Notes: generated by a model not told the origin, from the letters alone. Positions 45,588 through 55,606 are shown, numbered from the stretch's first letter. The stretch: DNA of 64,000 nucleotides from Hyphomicrobiales bacterium (GCA_027487555.1 JAIYDI010000018.1:434001-498000); one strand, 5' to 3'. Numbers and translations are program-made.

Positions 45588-45690
45588 TTGAGGCGGCGGG
45601 CCGGCGCGAGTTCGCTTATGGGCGAATCAGTTGCCTGGTGACGGACTCGTGACGGCCACGACGAAACCGTCGGGCATGCGCGCTCTTTAC

Positions 45691-45716
45691 CTTGTTTCAA
45701 GCCGGAACCACTTAAC
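45691..45716 (+). promoter_or_regulatory. possible heat-shock-type promoter of rpoD
   Basis: CTTG and CTTAAC separated by 16 bp resemble an alphaproteobacterial sigma-32 promoter, and rpoD carries such a promoter in several species. The match is partial. Confidence 0.28.
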
Positions 45717-45762
45717 GAGTATGGCGCCCGGTTAGTCGGGCCCCCGGAGAGCAGCAAGCCAG

Positions 45763-47838
45763 ATGGCCAGCAAGGCAGCGACCCAGCAGAAATCGAAAGA
45801 AACGGAAAAGCCGGAGGCCGGTGCGGTAACCGAAGCGCCCGATAGCCCGCTGCTCGATCTATCGGATGCGGCGGTCAAGAAGCTCATTAAGGTCGCCAAG
45901 AAGCGGGGCTATGTCACCTATGAAGAGGTGAATGCAGTCCTGCCATCCGAAGAGGTGTCGCCCGATCAGATCGAAGACATCATGGCTATGTTCTCGGACA
46001 TGGGCATCAATGTCATCGACGAAGACGAGGTGGAGGAGCCGGAGCCTGATACGGCCGAGGAAGAAAGTACCGAAGTCGCTGAGCGCACCGGTACAGCAGT
46101 CGCGTCAAAGTCCAATACGCGCGAGGGGAGCGACCGGACTGATGATCCGGTGCGCATGTATCTGCGCGAGATGGGCTCGGTCGAACTGTTGTCGCGCGAG
46201 GGCGAAATCGCCATCGCCAAGCGTATCGAAGCCGGCCGCGAGACGATGATCGAAGGGCTTTGCGAAAGCCCGCTTACTTTCCAGGCCATCATCATCTGGC
46301 GCGATCAGCTGGCAAACGCCGAAATTCTGCTGCGCGACATCATCGACCTCGAAGCGACCTATGCCGGCCCTGACGCAAAGCAGGCGGCCCCGATGCCGCA
46401 TGAGATCGAGCGTCCGTCTGACAAGCGCGAGGATCCCAAGGCCGCGGTCAAGCCGAAGCCAGCGCCCAAGGCGCGAGCCGCCGGTGACGATGAGGACGAC
46501 TATGTTCCCGAGGAGCCCGAAGCTCCGCAGGATCCGGTCGAGGAAGAAGACGACGATTTCGAAAACTCGTTGTCCCTTTCAGCGATGGAAGCCGAACTGA
46601 AGCCGCAGGTTGTGGCCACGTTCGATCGTATCGCAGATGCCTATGGCCGTATGCGCAAGCTGCAGGACAAGCACGCTGAAGATCGGATCGCCAACAACCA
46701 GAAGGCCAGCGTTGCGGACCTGAAGCTGCTCGACGGACTGCGGTCTGAGGTGATCGCGGATGTGAAGTCGCTCAGCCTCAACGCCTCGCGTATCGAGAGC
46801 CTGGTTGAGCAACTCTATGACATAAACAAGCGGTTGGTGCGTCTGGAGGGGCGTCTGCTGCGCCTCGCCGAAAGCTATGGCGTCAAGCGCGAGGTTTTCC
46901 TTGAGAACTACTATGGCCACGAACTCGAGAACAATTGGCTCGAGTATGTGACTGGCCTGCCCGGCAAGGGCTGGGCAGAGTTCGCTCGACGGGAAGCCGA
47001 CACGGTCCGCGATCTCCGTAACGAGATTCAGACGCTTGCGACAGAGACCGGCCTCGATATCGTCGAATATCGCCGTATTGTGCACAAGGTGCAGAAAGGT
47101 GAGCGGGAAGCCGCGATCGCGAAGAAGGAAATGGTCGAGGCGAACCTGCGCCTCGTGATTTCGATCGCGAAGAAATACACCAATCGTGGCCTGCAGTTCC
47201 TCGACCTTATCCAGGAAGGGAACATCGGGTTGATGAAGGCGGTCGACAAGTTCGAGTACCGTCGCGGCTACAAGTTCTCAACCTACGCGACCTGGTGGAT
47301 TCGACAGGCAATCACCCGGTCGATCGCCGATCAGGCCCGGACCATCCGTATCCCGGTGCACATGATCGAAACGATCAACAAGATCGTTCGTACCAGCCGC
47401 CAGATGCTGCACGAGATCGGCCGTGAGCCGACGCCGGAAGAGCTGTCCGAAAAGCTGCAGATGCCGCTCGACAAGGTGCGGAAGGTCCTGAAGATCGCCA
47501 AGGAGCCGATCAGCCTTGAAACGCCGATTGGTGACGAGGAAGATTCGAACCTCGGGGATTTCATTCCGGATGTGAATGCGATCCAGCCGATCGATGCCGC
47601 GATCCAGAGCAACTTGCGCGAGACAACAACACGCGTTCTGGCTTCGCTGACGCCGCGTGAAGAGCGCGTCCTGCGAATGCGCTTTGGCATTGGCATGAAC
47701 ACCGACCACACGCTGGAAGAGGTTGGGCAGCAGTTCTCGGTGACGCGTGAACGCATTCGCCAAATCGAAGCGAAGGCCTTGCGGAAGCTCAAGCATCCAA
47801 GCCGGAGTCGCAAATTGCGGAGTTTCCTCGACAACTGA
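45763..47838 (+). CDS. rpoD: RNA polymerase primary sigma factor
   Basis: The housekeeping sigma. The 691 residues have region 1.1 (about 30-110), [12 protein letters not shown] at the start of 1.2, a large acidic non-conserved region with [19 protein letters not shown] near 248-266, then regions 2-4, including [32 protein letters not shown] and [20 protein letters not shown]. An intrinsic terminator follows. Confidence 0.98.
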   Translation: MASKAATQQKSKETEKPEAGAVTEAPDSPLLDLSDAAVKKLIKVAKKRGYVTYEEVNAVLPSEEVSPDQIEDIMAMFSDMGINVIDEDEVEEPEPDTAEEESTEVAERTGTAVASKSNTREGSDRTDDPVRMYLREMGSVELLSREGEIAIAKRIEAGRETMIEGLCESPLTFQAIIIWRDQLANAEILLRDIIDLEATYAGPDAKQAAPMPHEIERPSDKREDPKAAVKPKPAPKARAAGDDEDDYVPEEPEAPQDPVEEEDDDFENSLSLSAMEAELKPQVVATFDRIADAYGRMRKLQDKHAEDRIANNQKASVADLKLLDGLRSEVIADVKSLSLNASRIESLVEQLYDINKRLVRLEGRLLRLAESYGVKREVFLENYYGHELENNWLEYVTGLPGKGWAEFARREADTVRDLRNEIQTLATETGLDIVEYRRIVHKVQKGEREAAIAKKEMVEANLRLVISIAKKYTNRGLQFLDLIQEGNIGLMKAVDKFEYRRGYKFSTYATWWIRQAITRSIADQARTIRIPVHMIETINKIVRTSRQMLHEIGREPTPEELSEKLQMPLDKVRKVLKIAKEPISLETPIGDEEDSNLGDFIPDVNAIQPIDAAIQSNLRETTTRVLASLTPREERVLRMRFGIGMNTDHTLEEVGQQFSVTRERIRQIEAKALRKLKHPSRSRKLRSFLDN

Positions 47839-47863
47839 GGCAGCAGGATAACCGGCGGATGGC

Positions 47864-47892
47864 AAAAAGGGGCGCGCGAGCGTCCCTTTTTC
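47864..47892 (+). terminator. intrinsic terminator of rpoD
   Basis: AAAAAGGGGCG/CGTCCCTTTTT with a 6-base loop, one G-T pair, then TTC. It begins 25 bp after the stop. Confidence 0.88.
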
Positions 47893-47954
47893 TTGACATC
47901 TCTCAAGGCTGACAGGCCAGACTACGTTAGTGTGATTTCCGGGGAGGAGGGGTC

Positions 47955-48623
47955 ATGCAAACGGAACAGCTAGACCTGCGGAAAGTTGCCGCCCGCTATG
48001 TGCCGACAACGCCTGGTGAGATGGAAGTCGTGGATATTCCGCCATTCCCTTATCTGATGGTCGATGGCACTGGTGATCCTGAGACGTCGGTTGCTTTCTC
48101 CGCGGCGCTCAATTGGCTCTATGGCGTTTCCTACAGGCTGAAGTTCGCGGCCAAGGCCCAGGGGCGTGATTTCCATGTGGGATCGCTTGAAGGCTTGTGG
48201 CGTGCTGAAGCCTTGGACGATTTCCGTGCCGGCCGCCGAAATCGGTGGGGCTGGACGATCATGATCATGCAGCCGGACTTTGTGTTGGCCGATGACGTGG
48301 CTGCTGCGGTGTCGGCCATATCGGGCAAGCTCGGGCAGCCACCCGCTACACTTCGCCTCGCAGAATATGCCGACGGACTTTGCGCGCAAGTGCTGCATGT
48401 CGGGCCGTTTTCCGAGGAGGGCCCGGTTATTGCGCAACTACATGGACAGTTCCTGCCGTCGCAACAGCTGCAGGCGCGGGGCGATCACCACGAGATCTAT
48501 CTTGCTGATCCGCGCCGGGTGCAGCCTTCGAAGATGCGGACCGTCCTGCGGCAACCGGTGCGGCGTCTGGTCCAGGACGGCGCCAGCGGGCAAATCGTGG
48601 ACAAAACGGCCACACTTGCATAA
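47955..48623 (+). CDS. GyrI-like small-molecule-binding protein
   Basis: A 222-residue protein of the GyrI-like/SRPBCC-related fold (COG4832), with YLMVDGTGDPETSVAFSAALNWLYGVSYRLKF and HVGPFSEEGPVIAQLH. There is no DNA-binding domain. Such proteins bind hydrophobic ligands. The start has GGGGAGGAGG just upstream. Confidence 0.88.
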   Translation: MQTEQLDLRKVAARYVPTTPGEMEVVDIPPFPYLMVDGTGDPETSVAFSAALNWLYGVSYRLKFAAKAQGRDFHVGSLEGLWRAEALDDFRAGRRNRWGWTIMIMQPDFVLADDVAAAVSAISGKLGQPPATLRLAEYADGLCAQVLHVGPFSEEGPVIAQLHGQFLPSQQLQARGDHHEIYLADPRRVQPSKMRTVLRQPVRRLVQDGASGQIVDKTATLA

Positions 48624-48652
48624 AGCCCTACAGTGAGTTGCAGGAGACGGCG

Positions 48653-48949
48653 ATGAGCTTTTGGAAATCCCTTTTTGGTGGTGGCGACAAACCGGCGGCC
48701 GAGGCTGGCGAACCCCAGACGATCGGCGAGGAAAACTACAAGGGCCACATGATCCGCGGGCTTGTGATGGCCAACGGCAGCGAGTTCCAACTGGCTGGGC
48801 TCATCGAGAAGGAAATCGGTGGGGAAAAGAAGAGCTATCGTTTCGTCCGCGCCGACCGCTTCTCGTCGAAGGATGACATGGCTGCCTTTGCCATCACCAA
48901 GGGAAGGCAGATCATCGACGAACAGGGCGACGGCATCTACCGCCCATAA
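48653..48949 (+). CDS. HlyU-family protein
   Basis: 98 residues, MSFWKSLFGGG then KGHMIRGLVMANGSEFQLAG and RFVRADRFSSKDDMAAFAI, as in the HlyU-like family (COG5453) whose fold differs from the ArsR-type HlyU of Vibrio. Despite the name, a regulatory role is not established here. CAGGAG precedes the ATG. Confidence 0.85.
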   Translation: MSFWKSLFGGGDKPAAEAGEPQTIGEENYKGHMIRGLVMANGSEFQLAGLIEKEIGGEKKSYRFVRADRFSSKDDMAAFAITKGRQIIDEQGDGIYRP

Positions 48950-49017
48950 CCGACGCGTCATCGACGCGTTACGACATGTGAATAGCTTGCGTCAGGCTTC
49001 GCTTTCGGGGACTGACC

Positions 49018-49965
49018 ATGAAATCCGCATATATCGCAGCTGCCTTCCTCTCGCTTGCACCAATGCCAGCCGCCGCCACCGAATTGACGGTGATGAGCTT
49101 CAACATCTGGGGCGGGGGCGCAAACGTTGGCAAGACTGTTGATGAAACGGTCGCCGTCATCCGAAAGGTCAATCCGGACATCGTCGGCATACAGGAGACG
49201 ATGACCGAAGGCGATACCTGCACAGCCGACGTCTGCCCACCGAAAGGCGAGAGCCTTGCAAGGGCCCTGGCGAATGCGCTCGGCTACTACTACGTCGATC
49301 AGACAGCGACCAACCCCGCTCTATGGGCCAATGCCATCCTGAGCCGATACCCGATCGGTCCGCTTACGGAGAACAGCCTGGGTGCACCGATCCTGGTGAA
49401 TGGGCGACAAGTCTATGCCTACAATATTCACCTCGATGACTCGCCATATCAGCCCTACCAGTTGATGGGGATCCCGTACGGAGACTCGCCGTTTCTTACT
49501 ACCGAAGCCGAGGCGGTGGCCGCTGCGAAAGCCACACGCAGTGCGGCTCTCGATCTGCTTGAGGCCGATCTCAGGACCGCGCAGTTGGCCGACCTGACCC
49601 TGATATTTGGCGACTTCAACGAGCCGAGCAATCTCGATTGGACCGAGGCGGCGGTGAAGGCTGGACTCCAGCCGCTCAAGGTCGCGTTTCCGACCACGCA
49701 GCGGATCGAGGGCTGGGGGTTCGTCGACCTGTTCAGGGCGGTCTATCCCGACGTGGCCAGCAAGCCGGGCTTCACCTGGACCCCGACAACGTCACCCGAT
49801 GACCCGGAAGACCATCACGACCGGATCGACTTCACTTTTGCCCGCGGAACGAGTGTGACAGCCCTGTCGGCGGGAATTGTCGGTGAGAAGGCACCCGAGG
49901 CCGATATCGTCGTTAGCCCCTGGCCGTCCGATCATCGCGCGAGCTTTGCACGGATTCAGTTCTAG
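49018..49965 (+). CDS. secreted endonuclease/exonuclease/phosphatase-family hydrolase
   Basis: 315 residues with a signal peptide (cleavage near AAA, residue 20). The EEP motifs are MSFNIWGGG, GIQET (catalytic Glu), IFGDFNEPSN and a final SDHRA. A four-Cys-free catalytic core with two Cys in TCTADVCPPKG near residue 64. Likely a periplasmic or extracellular phosphodiesterase; substrate unknown. Confidence 0.88.
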   Translation: MKSAYIAAAFLSLAPMPAAATELTVMSFNIWGGGANVGKTVDETVAVIRKVNPDIVGIQETMTEGDTCTADVCPPKGESLARALANALGYYYVDQTATNPALWANAILSRYPIGPLTENSLGAPILVNGRQVYAYNIHLDDSPYQPYQLMGIPYGDSPFLTTEAEAVAAAKATRSAALDLLEADLRTAQLADLTLIFGDFNEPSNLDWTEAAVKAGLQPLKVAFPTTQRIEGWGFVDLFRAVYPDVASKPGFTWTPTTSPDDPEDHHDRIDFTFARGTSVTALSAGIVGEKAPEADIVVSPWPSDHRASFARIQF

Positions 49966-50056
49966 CCGACCACTGTCGACTGATCGATCTGGACAGGGCA
50001 CAGACGACGGCATAAGGGTTGCGCCCCAATGCCGGGTAGACCGTCGGAGAAAACGA

Positions 50057-50281
50057 ATGGCCAAGAAGCCTGCTGCACGCAATGAGTTCGTGCTGTTCGA
50101 CGTCGTCTACACCGATGGCAGTCAGCGCTCCAACCGCAAGGTTCCGGCCGAACTTCTGGGAGGCCTTGATGGTGACGAGCCGGCCAAGATCGAGATAGAG
50201 GCCCAGGACCGCTCGATCTCCGAGAAGTCCGGCTTGCCGCCGCTCGCCATCAAGTCGATCCGACGTTCCAGCGGGAAGTAG
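50057..50281 (+). CDS. small hypothetical protein
   Basis: 74 residues starting MAKKPAARNEFVLFDVVYTDG and ending KSIRRSSGK. GGAG precedes the ATG. It is a short basic-acidic-basic protein that I do not recognise, well formed and in codon usage like its neighbours. Confidence 0.7.
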   Translation: MAKKPAARNEFVLFDVVYTDGSQRSNRKVPAELLGGLDGDEPAKIEIEAQDRSISEKSGLPPLAIKSIRRSSGK

Positions 50282-50286
50282 TGACT

Positions 50287-51342
50287 TCAGGCTGCCTTCG
50301 CTTCACTGCGTGGCAGTGCCTGGTCGATCGCTGGCTTGACAACGGTGCCATAGAGCTCGATGGCCTTCATCACGTGCTTGTGGGGGAGGGTGCCGACGCT
50401 GAGCTGCAAAGCAAAGCGATCGTGCCTGAACCACTCGTGCTGCAGCAGGATCTTGTCGATGACCTGCTGCGGAGAGCCCATGAAATACGCGCCGCGCGGG
50501 CTGGCGCCAAGATCGAACTGCTCGCGAGACGTGGGGCCCCAGCCGCGCTCGCGGCCAATGCGGTTCATCGCCTCCGAATGCGCCGGATAGGCGATATCGA
50601 GTGCGTCCTGCGAGTTCTCTGAAATGAAGCCATGCGAGCCGATCCCGATCGGTGTCGCGGGGTTCTGCCCCATTTTTTCAGCTGTCGCGCGGTAGAGGTC
50701 CACCAGCGGCTGGAACTGTTGTGGCCGCCCCCCGATAATGGCGATGACCATGGGCAGGCCATAGAACGCGGCGCGAGCCACCGAATTGGGCGTGCCGCCA
50801 ACGGCAATCCACACAGGCAGGCTTGGCTGCACGGGCTTGGGATAGATCTCCAGGGCAGGGATAGGGCGCGTATGGACGCTACCTTCCCAAGCCACCTTGC
50901 CGCCCTCGCGGATTTTCAGCAACTGCGCGAGCTTTTCCTCGAAGAGATCGTCGTAGTCGTCGAGATTGTAGCCAAACAGCGGGAAGCTCTCGATGAACGA
51001 GCCACGGCCGGCCATGATCTCGGCTCGTCCGCCCGAAATGAGATCGAGAGTGGAGAATTGTTGCCAGACCCGGACCGGGTCTTCGGAGCTGAGCACGGTA
51101 ACGGCGGTGGAGAGCCGGATATTCTTCGTCATCGCTGCAGCGGCCGCGAGGATGGTCACGGGCGCCGACGCAACGAAATCGGCGCGGTGATGCTCGCCGA
51201 GGCCGAAGAAATCCAGCCCCAGTTCATCGGCGAGGCGAATCTCCTCGAAGAGATCCTTGAGCCGTTCTGCCGGCGACTGCAGGCGCCCCCCTTCGAGCGG
51301 GTTTGGCGTGTTCTCGGCGAAGGAGTAGAGCCCCAGTTTCAT
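50287..51342 (-). CDS. LLM-class flavin-dependent oxidoreductase
   Basis: A 351-residue luciferase-like TIM-barrel monooxygenase with KLGLYSFAENTP, GLGEHHRADFVASAP, RLSTAVTVLSSEDPVRV and AEIMAGRGSF, as in the COG2141 group. ATG at 51342 is preferred over an in-frame start at 51435. Substrate unknown. Confidence 0.88.
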   Translation of the reverse strand: MKLGLYSFAENTPNPLEGGRLQSPAERLKDLFEEIRLADELGLDFFGLGEHHRADFVASAPVTILAAAAAMTKNIRLSTAVTVLSSEDPVRVWQQFSTLDLISGGRAEIMAGRGSFIESFPLFGYNLDDYDDLFEEKLAQLLKIREGGKVAWEGSVHTRPIPALEIYPKPVQPSLPVWIAVGGTPNSVARAAFYGLPMVIAIIGGRPQQFQPLVDLYRATAEKMGQNPATPIGIGSHGFISENSQDALDIAYPAHSEAMNRIGRERGWGPTSREQFDLGASPRGAYFMGSPQQVIDKILLQHEWFRHDRFALQLSVGTLPHKHVMKAIELYGTVVKPAIDQALPRSEAKAA

Positions 51343-51804
51343 CTCGGCAGTCCCCAGTTGCAATGTTGCCGCCAAAGTGGGGCTGGGGCCCATGTGCGGC
51401 AAGTACGCACAGGCTTGATACCGCTCAAGGGTCAACCTGAACGGCTGAAAACTGCTGCTTCATTCCTCTATTCCCTGCCTTATTTCGACGAGGGCATTAT
51501 CGCACGAACCGAGGGGGCGGGGATTGATTTGTGGGAGCCGCAAAGCCCCGCGGTTTCTGGGGACTTGGCGCGTAGAATGGCGCGAAATACCCCCACCGCA
51601 AGGTCGGCTATGGACCGGCTCCACAGGTGCCTTGCCACCAAAAAGACACCGCCGCTGCAAGAAGATGAACGCGTTCTGAAGCAGTTTGCGCCCCCGGCGG
51701 GGGCGGAGCGAAGCGCATGAAAAAGCCCCCCGGGCCGAGAGGCGCGGAGAGCCTTGACGTGCTGCATAGGGAGGCCTGTAGCCTCAGGTCTGGCGATCCC
51801 GGCG
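51343..51804. other. 462-bp intergenic region
   Basis: No gene is supported. An open plus-strand stretch ends at 51720 but has no start signal or family match. GC-rich palindromes (CGCCCCCGGCGGGGGCG near 51690) and AAAAAGCCCCCCGGGCC near 51722 may act in 3'-end formation of the downstream minus-strand gene. Confidence 0.4.
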
Positions 51805-52194
51805 TTACGGAGAGGTCGTGGCCGGGGCTGCCGGGGCAGTATCGACCGCCGGAGCGGTGGAAGTGCTGGATTCAGCCGGAGCGGTCGTCCCGGCGGCCGG
51901 CGCCATCGCATCAGTGCTCGTCGCCGGAGCCATGGTAGCGCCTTCGGTCGACGTGCTGTTCATTGGCTGCGTCGAAGTGTCGGCCGGGGCTGTCACCGCC
52001 GGGGTATTGTTGATGGTGGTGCTGCTATTGGTCGCCGGGCCTGAACTGGCCGAGAAGACCAGGTAGCCGATGGCGAGTAGCGCAACCGCGACCACGATGC
52101 CCACGAACCAGCCCGTGGTACTCGATCCGCGGGTATGGACGTGCTGGTTCAGCTGGCTGGCAGAGTAGGCGGCGTCTTGATCAGGAACAGCCAT
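51805..52194 (-). CDS. single-TM protein with long Thr/Ala/Pro-rich tail
   Basis: 129 residues: short cytoplasmic N-terminus, one TM helix (about 28-48, GWFVGIVVAVALLAIGYLVF), then about 75 residues of low-complexity Ser/Thr/Ala/Pro, probably periplasmic. It is preceded by an EcfG-type promoter, suggesting general stress control. AAAGGAG precedes the ATG. Confidence 0.82.
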   Translation of the reverse strand: MAVPDQDAAYSASQLNQHVHTRGSSTTGWFVGIVVAVALLAIGYLVFSASSGPATNSSTTINNTPAVTAPADTSTQPMNSTSTEGATMAPATSTDAMAPAAGTTAPAESSTSTAPAVDTAPAAPATTSP

Positions 52195-52226
52195 GTCAAT
52201 CTCCTTTGTTTCTACCGTATGGATTG

Positions 52227-52253
52227 AAAACGCAGGAGGGTGCGATGGGTTCC
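52227..52253 (-). promoter_or_regulatory. EcfG (general stress sigma) promoter
   Basis: GGAAC-N16-CGTTTT on the minus strand, with the -10 33 bp before the start codon of the TM protein. This matches the alphaproteobacterial EcfG consensus. Confidence 0.68.
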
Positions 52254-52320
52254 GTCAATGAGAACTCAGCTTTTGGGCGTTGAATGTGTTTCCTTTTGGA
52301 CAGGCTTATTGCCCGAACAC

Positions 52321-52881
52321 TCAGAAGCCGCCGCTGCTCGACTTCTCAGGCTTGGCCGTATCACCCTTGAGCGTCTTTCCAATCAGCTTTGTCGAGGCGC
52401 TGATGCGATCAATCCAGGCGAGAAACACCGCCGATACCACGAAGGCGAGGTGGATGACGGTGAACCAGATGAGCTTTTCGACCGTGTATTTCTCGATGTT
52501 GAGAAAGACCTGAAGCAGGTGGATCGAGGAGATGGCGATGATGGTGGAGGCGACCTTTATCTTCAGCGACCCGGCGTCGATTTCGCCCAGCCAGTGAACC
52601 GAGCCCTCGTTGTCGAACCGGGACACGTAGCTTTCGTAGCCCGAGATGATGACCATGACGACGAGGCTGGCCACCAGCGCCGCATCAATAAGGCCCAGCA
52701 TCTTGAGAATGGCGTCCGCGTCATCGAGGCTGAAGACGCTGGTGAAGAAGGTGAAGAGCTTGATGCCGAAGCTCACGGCATAGAGGCCCAGGGCGATCGC
52801 AAGGCCGACATAGAAGATGACGAGCAGCCAGCGCGAGGCGAGGATGATGGCTTCGATGGCCAGTTCGAGCTTCTTCGGCAT
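52321..52881 (-). CDS. UPF0114 (YqhA/TIGR00645) membrane protein
   Basis: 186 residues with four TM helices. The family landmarks ASRWLLVIFYVGLAIAL, DAALVASLVVMVIISGYESYVSRFD and ASTIIAISSIHLLQVFLN are clear. ATG at 52881 has GGAG 6 bp upstream. Function unknown. Confidence 0.9.
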   Translation of the reverse strand: MPKKLELAIEAIILASRWLLVIFYVGLAIALGLYAVSFGIKLFTFFTSVFSLDDADAILKMLGLIDAALVASLVVMVIISGYESYVSRFDNEGSVHWLGEIDAGSLKIKVASTIIAISSIHLLQVFLNIEKYTVEKLIWFTVIHLAFVVSAVFLAWIDRISASTKLIGKTLKGDTAKPEKSSSGGF

Positions 52882-53063
52882 AGGCAACTCCGCAAGTACG
52901 ACGCGCTTCATCGATAGCGAAGTTCCTGCTTCGATCAAGAGTGTGCGATGCAGACCGGCTTCTCACAAAAGCGCAGGGCCGGAGCGCTGGCCCCGGCCCG
53001 TGCAGTATCTGACCCTCCAGGCCCCATCAATGGCGCCCGTCCTGCGACGAGCTCAGCGCACGC

Positions 53064-53097
53064 TCCCGGGCTCGGGGCTTGGTCGCTGAGCCCGGGA
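53064..53097 (-). terminator. strong hairpin after the OmpA-family gene
   Basis: TCCCGGGCTC/GAGCCCGGGA, a 10-bp stem 24 bp after the stop, without a U-tract. It probably stabilises or ends the transcript. Confidence 0.5.
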
Positions 53098-53120
53098 TAG
53101 TGTTGCTAAGGCGATCGGCC

Positions 53121-55169
53121 TTACTGGTTGTCCGACACGGTAATGAGCGGCGTGATGCGCTTGATCGACACGCGGCGGTTCAGCCGCTCGGCATCATCGG
53201 TCTTCACCTTGAGATAGCGCTCACCATAGCCCTGGGTGGTCAGGTTCTCCGGCGGGACATCATAGAAATCGGTGAGGATCCTCGCGACAGTTGCCGCACG
53301 CGAGTCGGAGAGCACGAGGTTGGCCTGATCCGAACCGACCGCATCGGTATGGCCTTCGATGAGGAAGGTCTCGGCAGGGTTGTCCTCAAGCATGGCCAGC
53401 ATGGCGTTGGCGACCTTTGACAGGGCGCCGATCTGGTCACGCGCGATGGTGGCCTTGCCCGAATCGAAGGTCAGCCCACCGACTTCGATGCGTCGCACGG
53501 AATCACGCAGACGCGCCGACCGCTTGACGTCGTCGATGGAGTAGATCTTGCGGATCTGCTCGACCGGCGGCTTGCGGAAGAACAGCTCCACCTCATCCTC
53601 ATCGGCCTCATCGGCATCGAGAATATAGTCCCGCACGGCGATGGTCAGGCGCAGCGGTGGCAGGTCGTCACCCGGATCGCGCCAAGTAAAGAAGTCATCC
53701 TCGTCGGCGCTGTCATCGTAGTAGGCGAGAATGTACTCGCGCCCATCCGGTGTGATGCGCGAGCGCTTCAGCACCTCGCCATACCTGTTGCGAATGGTGA
53801 CGATCTGGACGCCGTTCGGGCGTTCGACCGTCTCCTTGACGCGGCCATTCGACAGGCGCTCGTAGTAGACGAAATCCTCGTCGTCATCGCTGATCCGGTC
53901 GAAGTCCGAAGCCGGGTTCGAGAAGACAAGATTGACGCCGATCTGGAAGATGAAGCCGGAATTTGTATAGTTCGGCGTATCATCGACAGGGCGAGGCGGC
54001 CTCGGCGCGGAGCCGTCATTGTTGATGACAGTCGTGTTGTTCACGACGTTCACATTTGTCACGTTGTTGATGACGATGACGTTCTGCGGCACCTCAACCG
54101 TCGGCAGCGCTTCGGCGTCAAACTTGTCGCCCTGCTCGGAATTCAGTGACTGCACGTCGACCGGGGCAATATCCGACTGTGCGGCCTGGTCGTTCTCCGG
54201 CGGCGGTGCGGCCGGCTCTTCGGGCTGTTCGGTGCCCGGCTGCCCGGGATCGGCGGAGCCATCGAGAATATCCTTGGCGCTGTCGAGGATCGGGGCGGCC
54301 TCGCCCGTCACGTCTTCCGGCAACACTTCGGTGGTCTCGGGCAACACGGTATTGTCGGCGCCGGGCAGCTCGGAGATCGGCTTGCCCTCCGACGGCTTGG
54401 GCTCGACCGGCGTGGCCGGCAGCGGCGGAAGCTCGATCCCAAACTCGGCAAGGCACTGTGCGACGTCGGCGAAGCCGAGCGCCGCGCAAAGCTCCGCAAA
54501 TTGGGCGTTGGCGGCCTCGATGGTCGACTGCCCGGCCGAATCGCCGGCATCAAGCTGATCCACACCAACCTGGTAGACCTCCGCGGCCTTCTGCAACTGC
54601 TCAATGGCGGCCTGCATCGGATCGGGCTCGGCGGGCTGTTCGGCGGCGGGTGGCTCCGCGGGAGCCGGTTCCTCGGCAGGCACGGGTTCTTCCACAGGCA
54701 CAAGTTCTTGTTCGGGGGCTGGCTCTTCAGCGCTGGGCTCTTCGGTGGCCGGGGCCTCCATCGCTGGCTGCTCGGGAGCCGGCTCTTCAGCCTGCGGCTC
54801 CTCGGCGGCAGGCTGTTCCGGAAGTGGCTCTTCCACCGCGGGCTGCTCAGGCGCCGGCTCTTCGGCAGCTGGCTGTTCGGCCTGCGGCTCTTCTGGCAGC
54901 GCCGGCTCCTCCACCCGCGGTTCCTCAATCGGGGCGACTGTCGTGTCGCCGCCCTGTATGGCGGCCATACAGGCATCCATCGAGCCGAACCCGGCTGCGG
55001 CACAGGCGTCGTTAAAGGCCTGCTCGGCGGCCGACATGGCGTCGGCATCGCCGGACTGCTGAGCTTCCAGCAGGGCGCGGAATTCCGCCTCCTGCGCCTG
55101 GGCGACGGTTGGCAGCACAAGCAACGCGGCGATGCTGGTGCTTGTCAGGAGCCAGTTGCGAAGTCGCAT
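53121..55169 (-). CDS. OmpA-family protein with Glu/Pro-rich repeats
   Basis: 682 residues: signal peptide (cleavage near AQA, residue 25), a Cys-containing domain (CAAAGFGSMDACMAAI), about 120 residues of EEP/EQP repeats, a second copy of the Cys domain (LCAALGFADVAQCLAEF), an acidic linker, an Asn/Val-rich stretch (NNVTNVNVVNNTTVINN), a beta-rich region and a C-terminal OmpA/peptidoglycan-binding domain (TFLIEGHTDAVGSDQANLVLS, NLTTQGYGERY). Long repeats suggest it spans the periplasm. An EcfG-type promoter lies upstream. Confidence 0.9.
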   Translation of the reverse strand: MRLRNWLLTSTSIAALLVLPTVAQAQEAEFRALLEAQQSGDADAMSAAEQAFNDACAAAGFGSMDACMAAIQGGDTTVAPIEEPRVEEPALPEEPQAEQPAAEEPAPEQPAVEEPLPEQPAAEEPQAEEPAPEQPAMEAPATEEPSAEEPAPEQELVPVEEPVPAEEPAPAEPPAAEQPAEPDPMQAAIEQLQKAAEVYQVGVDQLDAGDSAGQSTIEAANAQFAELCAALGFADVAQCLAEFGIELPPLPATPVEPKPSEGKPISELPGADNTVLPETTEVLPEDVTGEAAPILDSAKDILDGSADPGQPGTEQPEEPAAPPPENDQAAQSDIAPVDVQSLNSEQGDKFDAEALPTVEVPQNVIVINNVTNVNVVNNTTVINNDGSAPRPPRPVDDTPNYTNSGFIFQIGVNLVFSNPASDFDRISDDDEDFVYYERLSNGRVKETVERPNGVQIVTIRNRYGEVLKRSRITPDGREYILAYYDDSADEDDFFTWRDPGDDLPPLRLTIAVRDYILDADEADEDEVELFFRKPPVEQIRKIYSIDDVKRSARLRDSVRRIEVGGLTFDSGKATIARDQIGALSKVANAMLAMLEDNPAETFLIEGHTDAVGSDQANLVLSDSRAATVARILTDFYDVPPENLTTQGYGERYLKVKTDDAERLNRRVSIKRITPLITVSDNQ

Positions 55170-55280
55170 GGGGTTATCCTCTTTTGACTCGGTTTATTCG
55201 GTTAGTCCTGCAAGGGCAGGTTCTTGACTGAACCTCGCCTGAACAAAAAATCAGGACCGCAGGCAGACGAATTCGGTTCG

Positions 55281-55307
55281 AAACGCGGCACGGGCCAGCC
55301 TGGTTCC
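55281..55307 (-). promoter_or_regulatory. EcfG-type promoter for the OmpA-family gene
   Basis: GGAAC-N17-CGTTTC on the minus strand, 112 bp before the start codon. The leader is long but uninterrupted. Confidence 0.55.
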
Positions 55308-55540
55308 GCGTAGTGGGCATGGCGTTGAACAAGACAAGGAAAGTGCGGCAATTTCAGGAAACGCCGAAACGTGCCAGCGGCGCCTGCATCGCCGCCGGAT
55401 CGTCGTGCACGTGCTGGGGGAGTAGGGGCATTACAGGACTCTTCCTCGTCCATCGACGGGCTCAGAATGCGGAAGAGATGGGCTCAGGGTACGGAAGGCC
55501 TTGCGATGGACTGCGGCCACTTTGCGGCTGGGAGGTCGTC

Positions 55541-55606
55541 TCGGGATAGGCCCCGGCCGCCGCCGGGGCGACCCGGTGGAGGTGGCGTGATCCTGCCACT
55601 TCCACC
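55541..55606. repeat. REP-like element, family A, plus adjoining hairpin
   Basis: The minus strand reads GGGTCGCCCCGGCGGCGGCC then GGGGCC, like the copies near 35.7 kb. Beside it GGTGGAGGTGGC/GCCACTTCCACC forms a 12-bp stem 15 bp past the SIMPL stop. Confidence 0.6.

Noticed and set aside
51430-51720. Plus-strand ORF ending ...QFAPPAGAERSA
   Set aside because: No start signal, no recognisable domain and composition like surrounding non-coding sequence.
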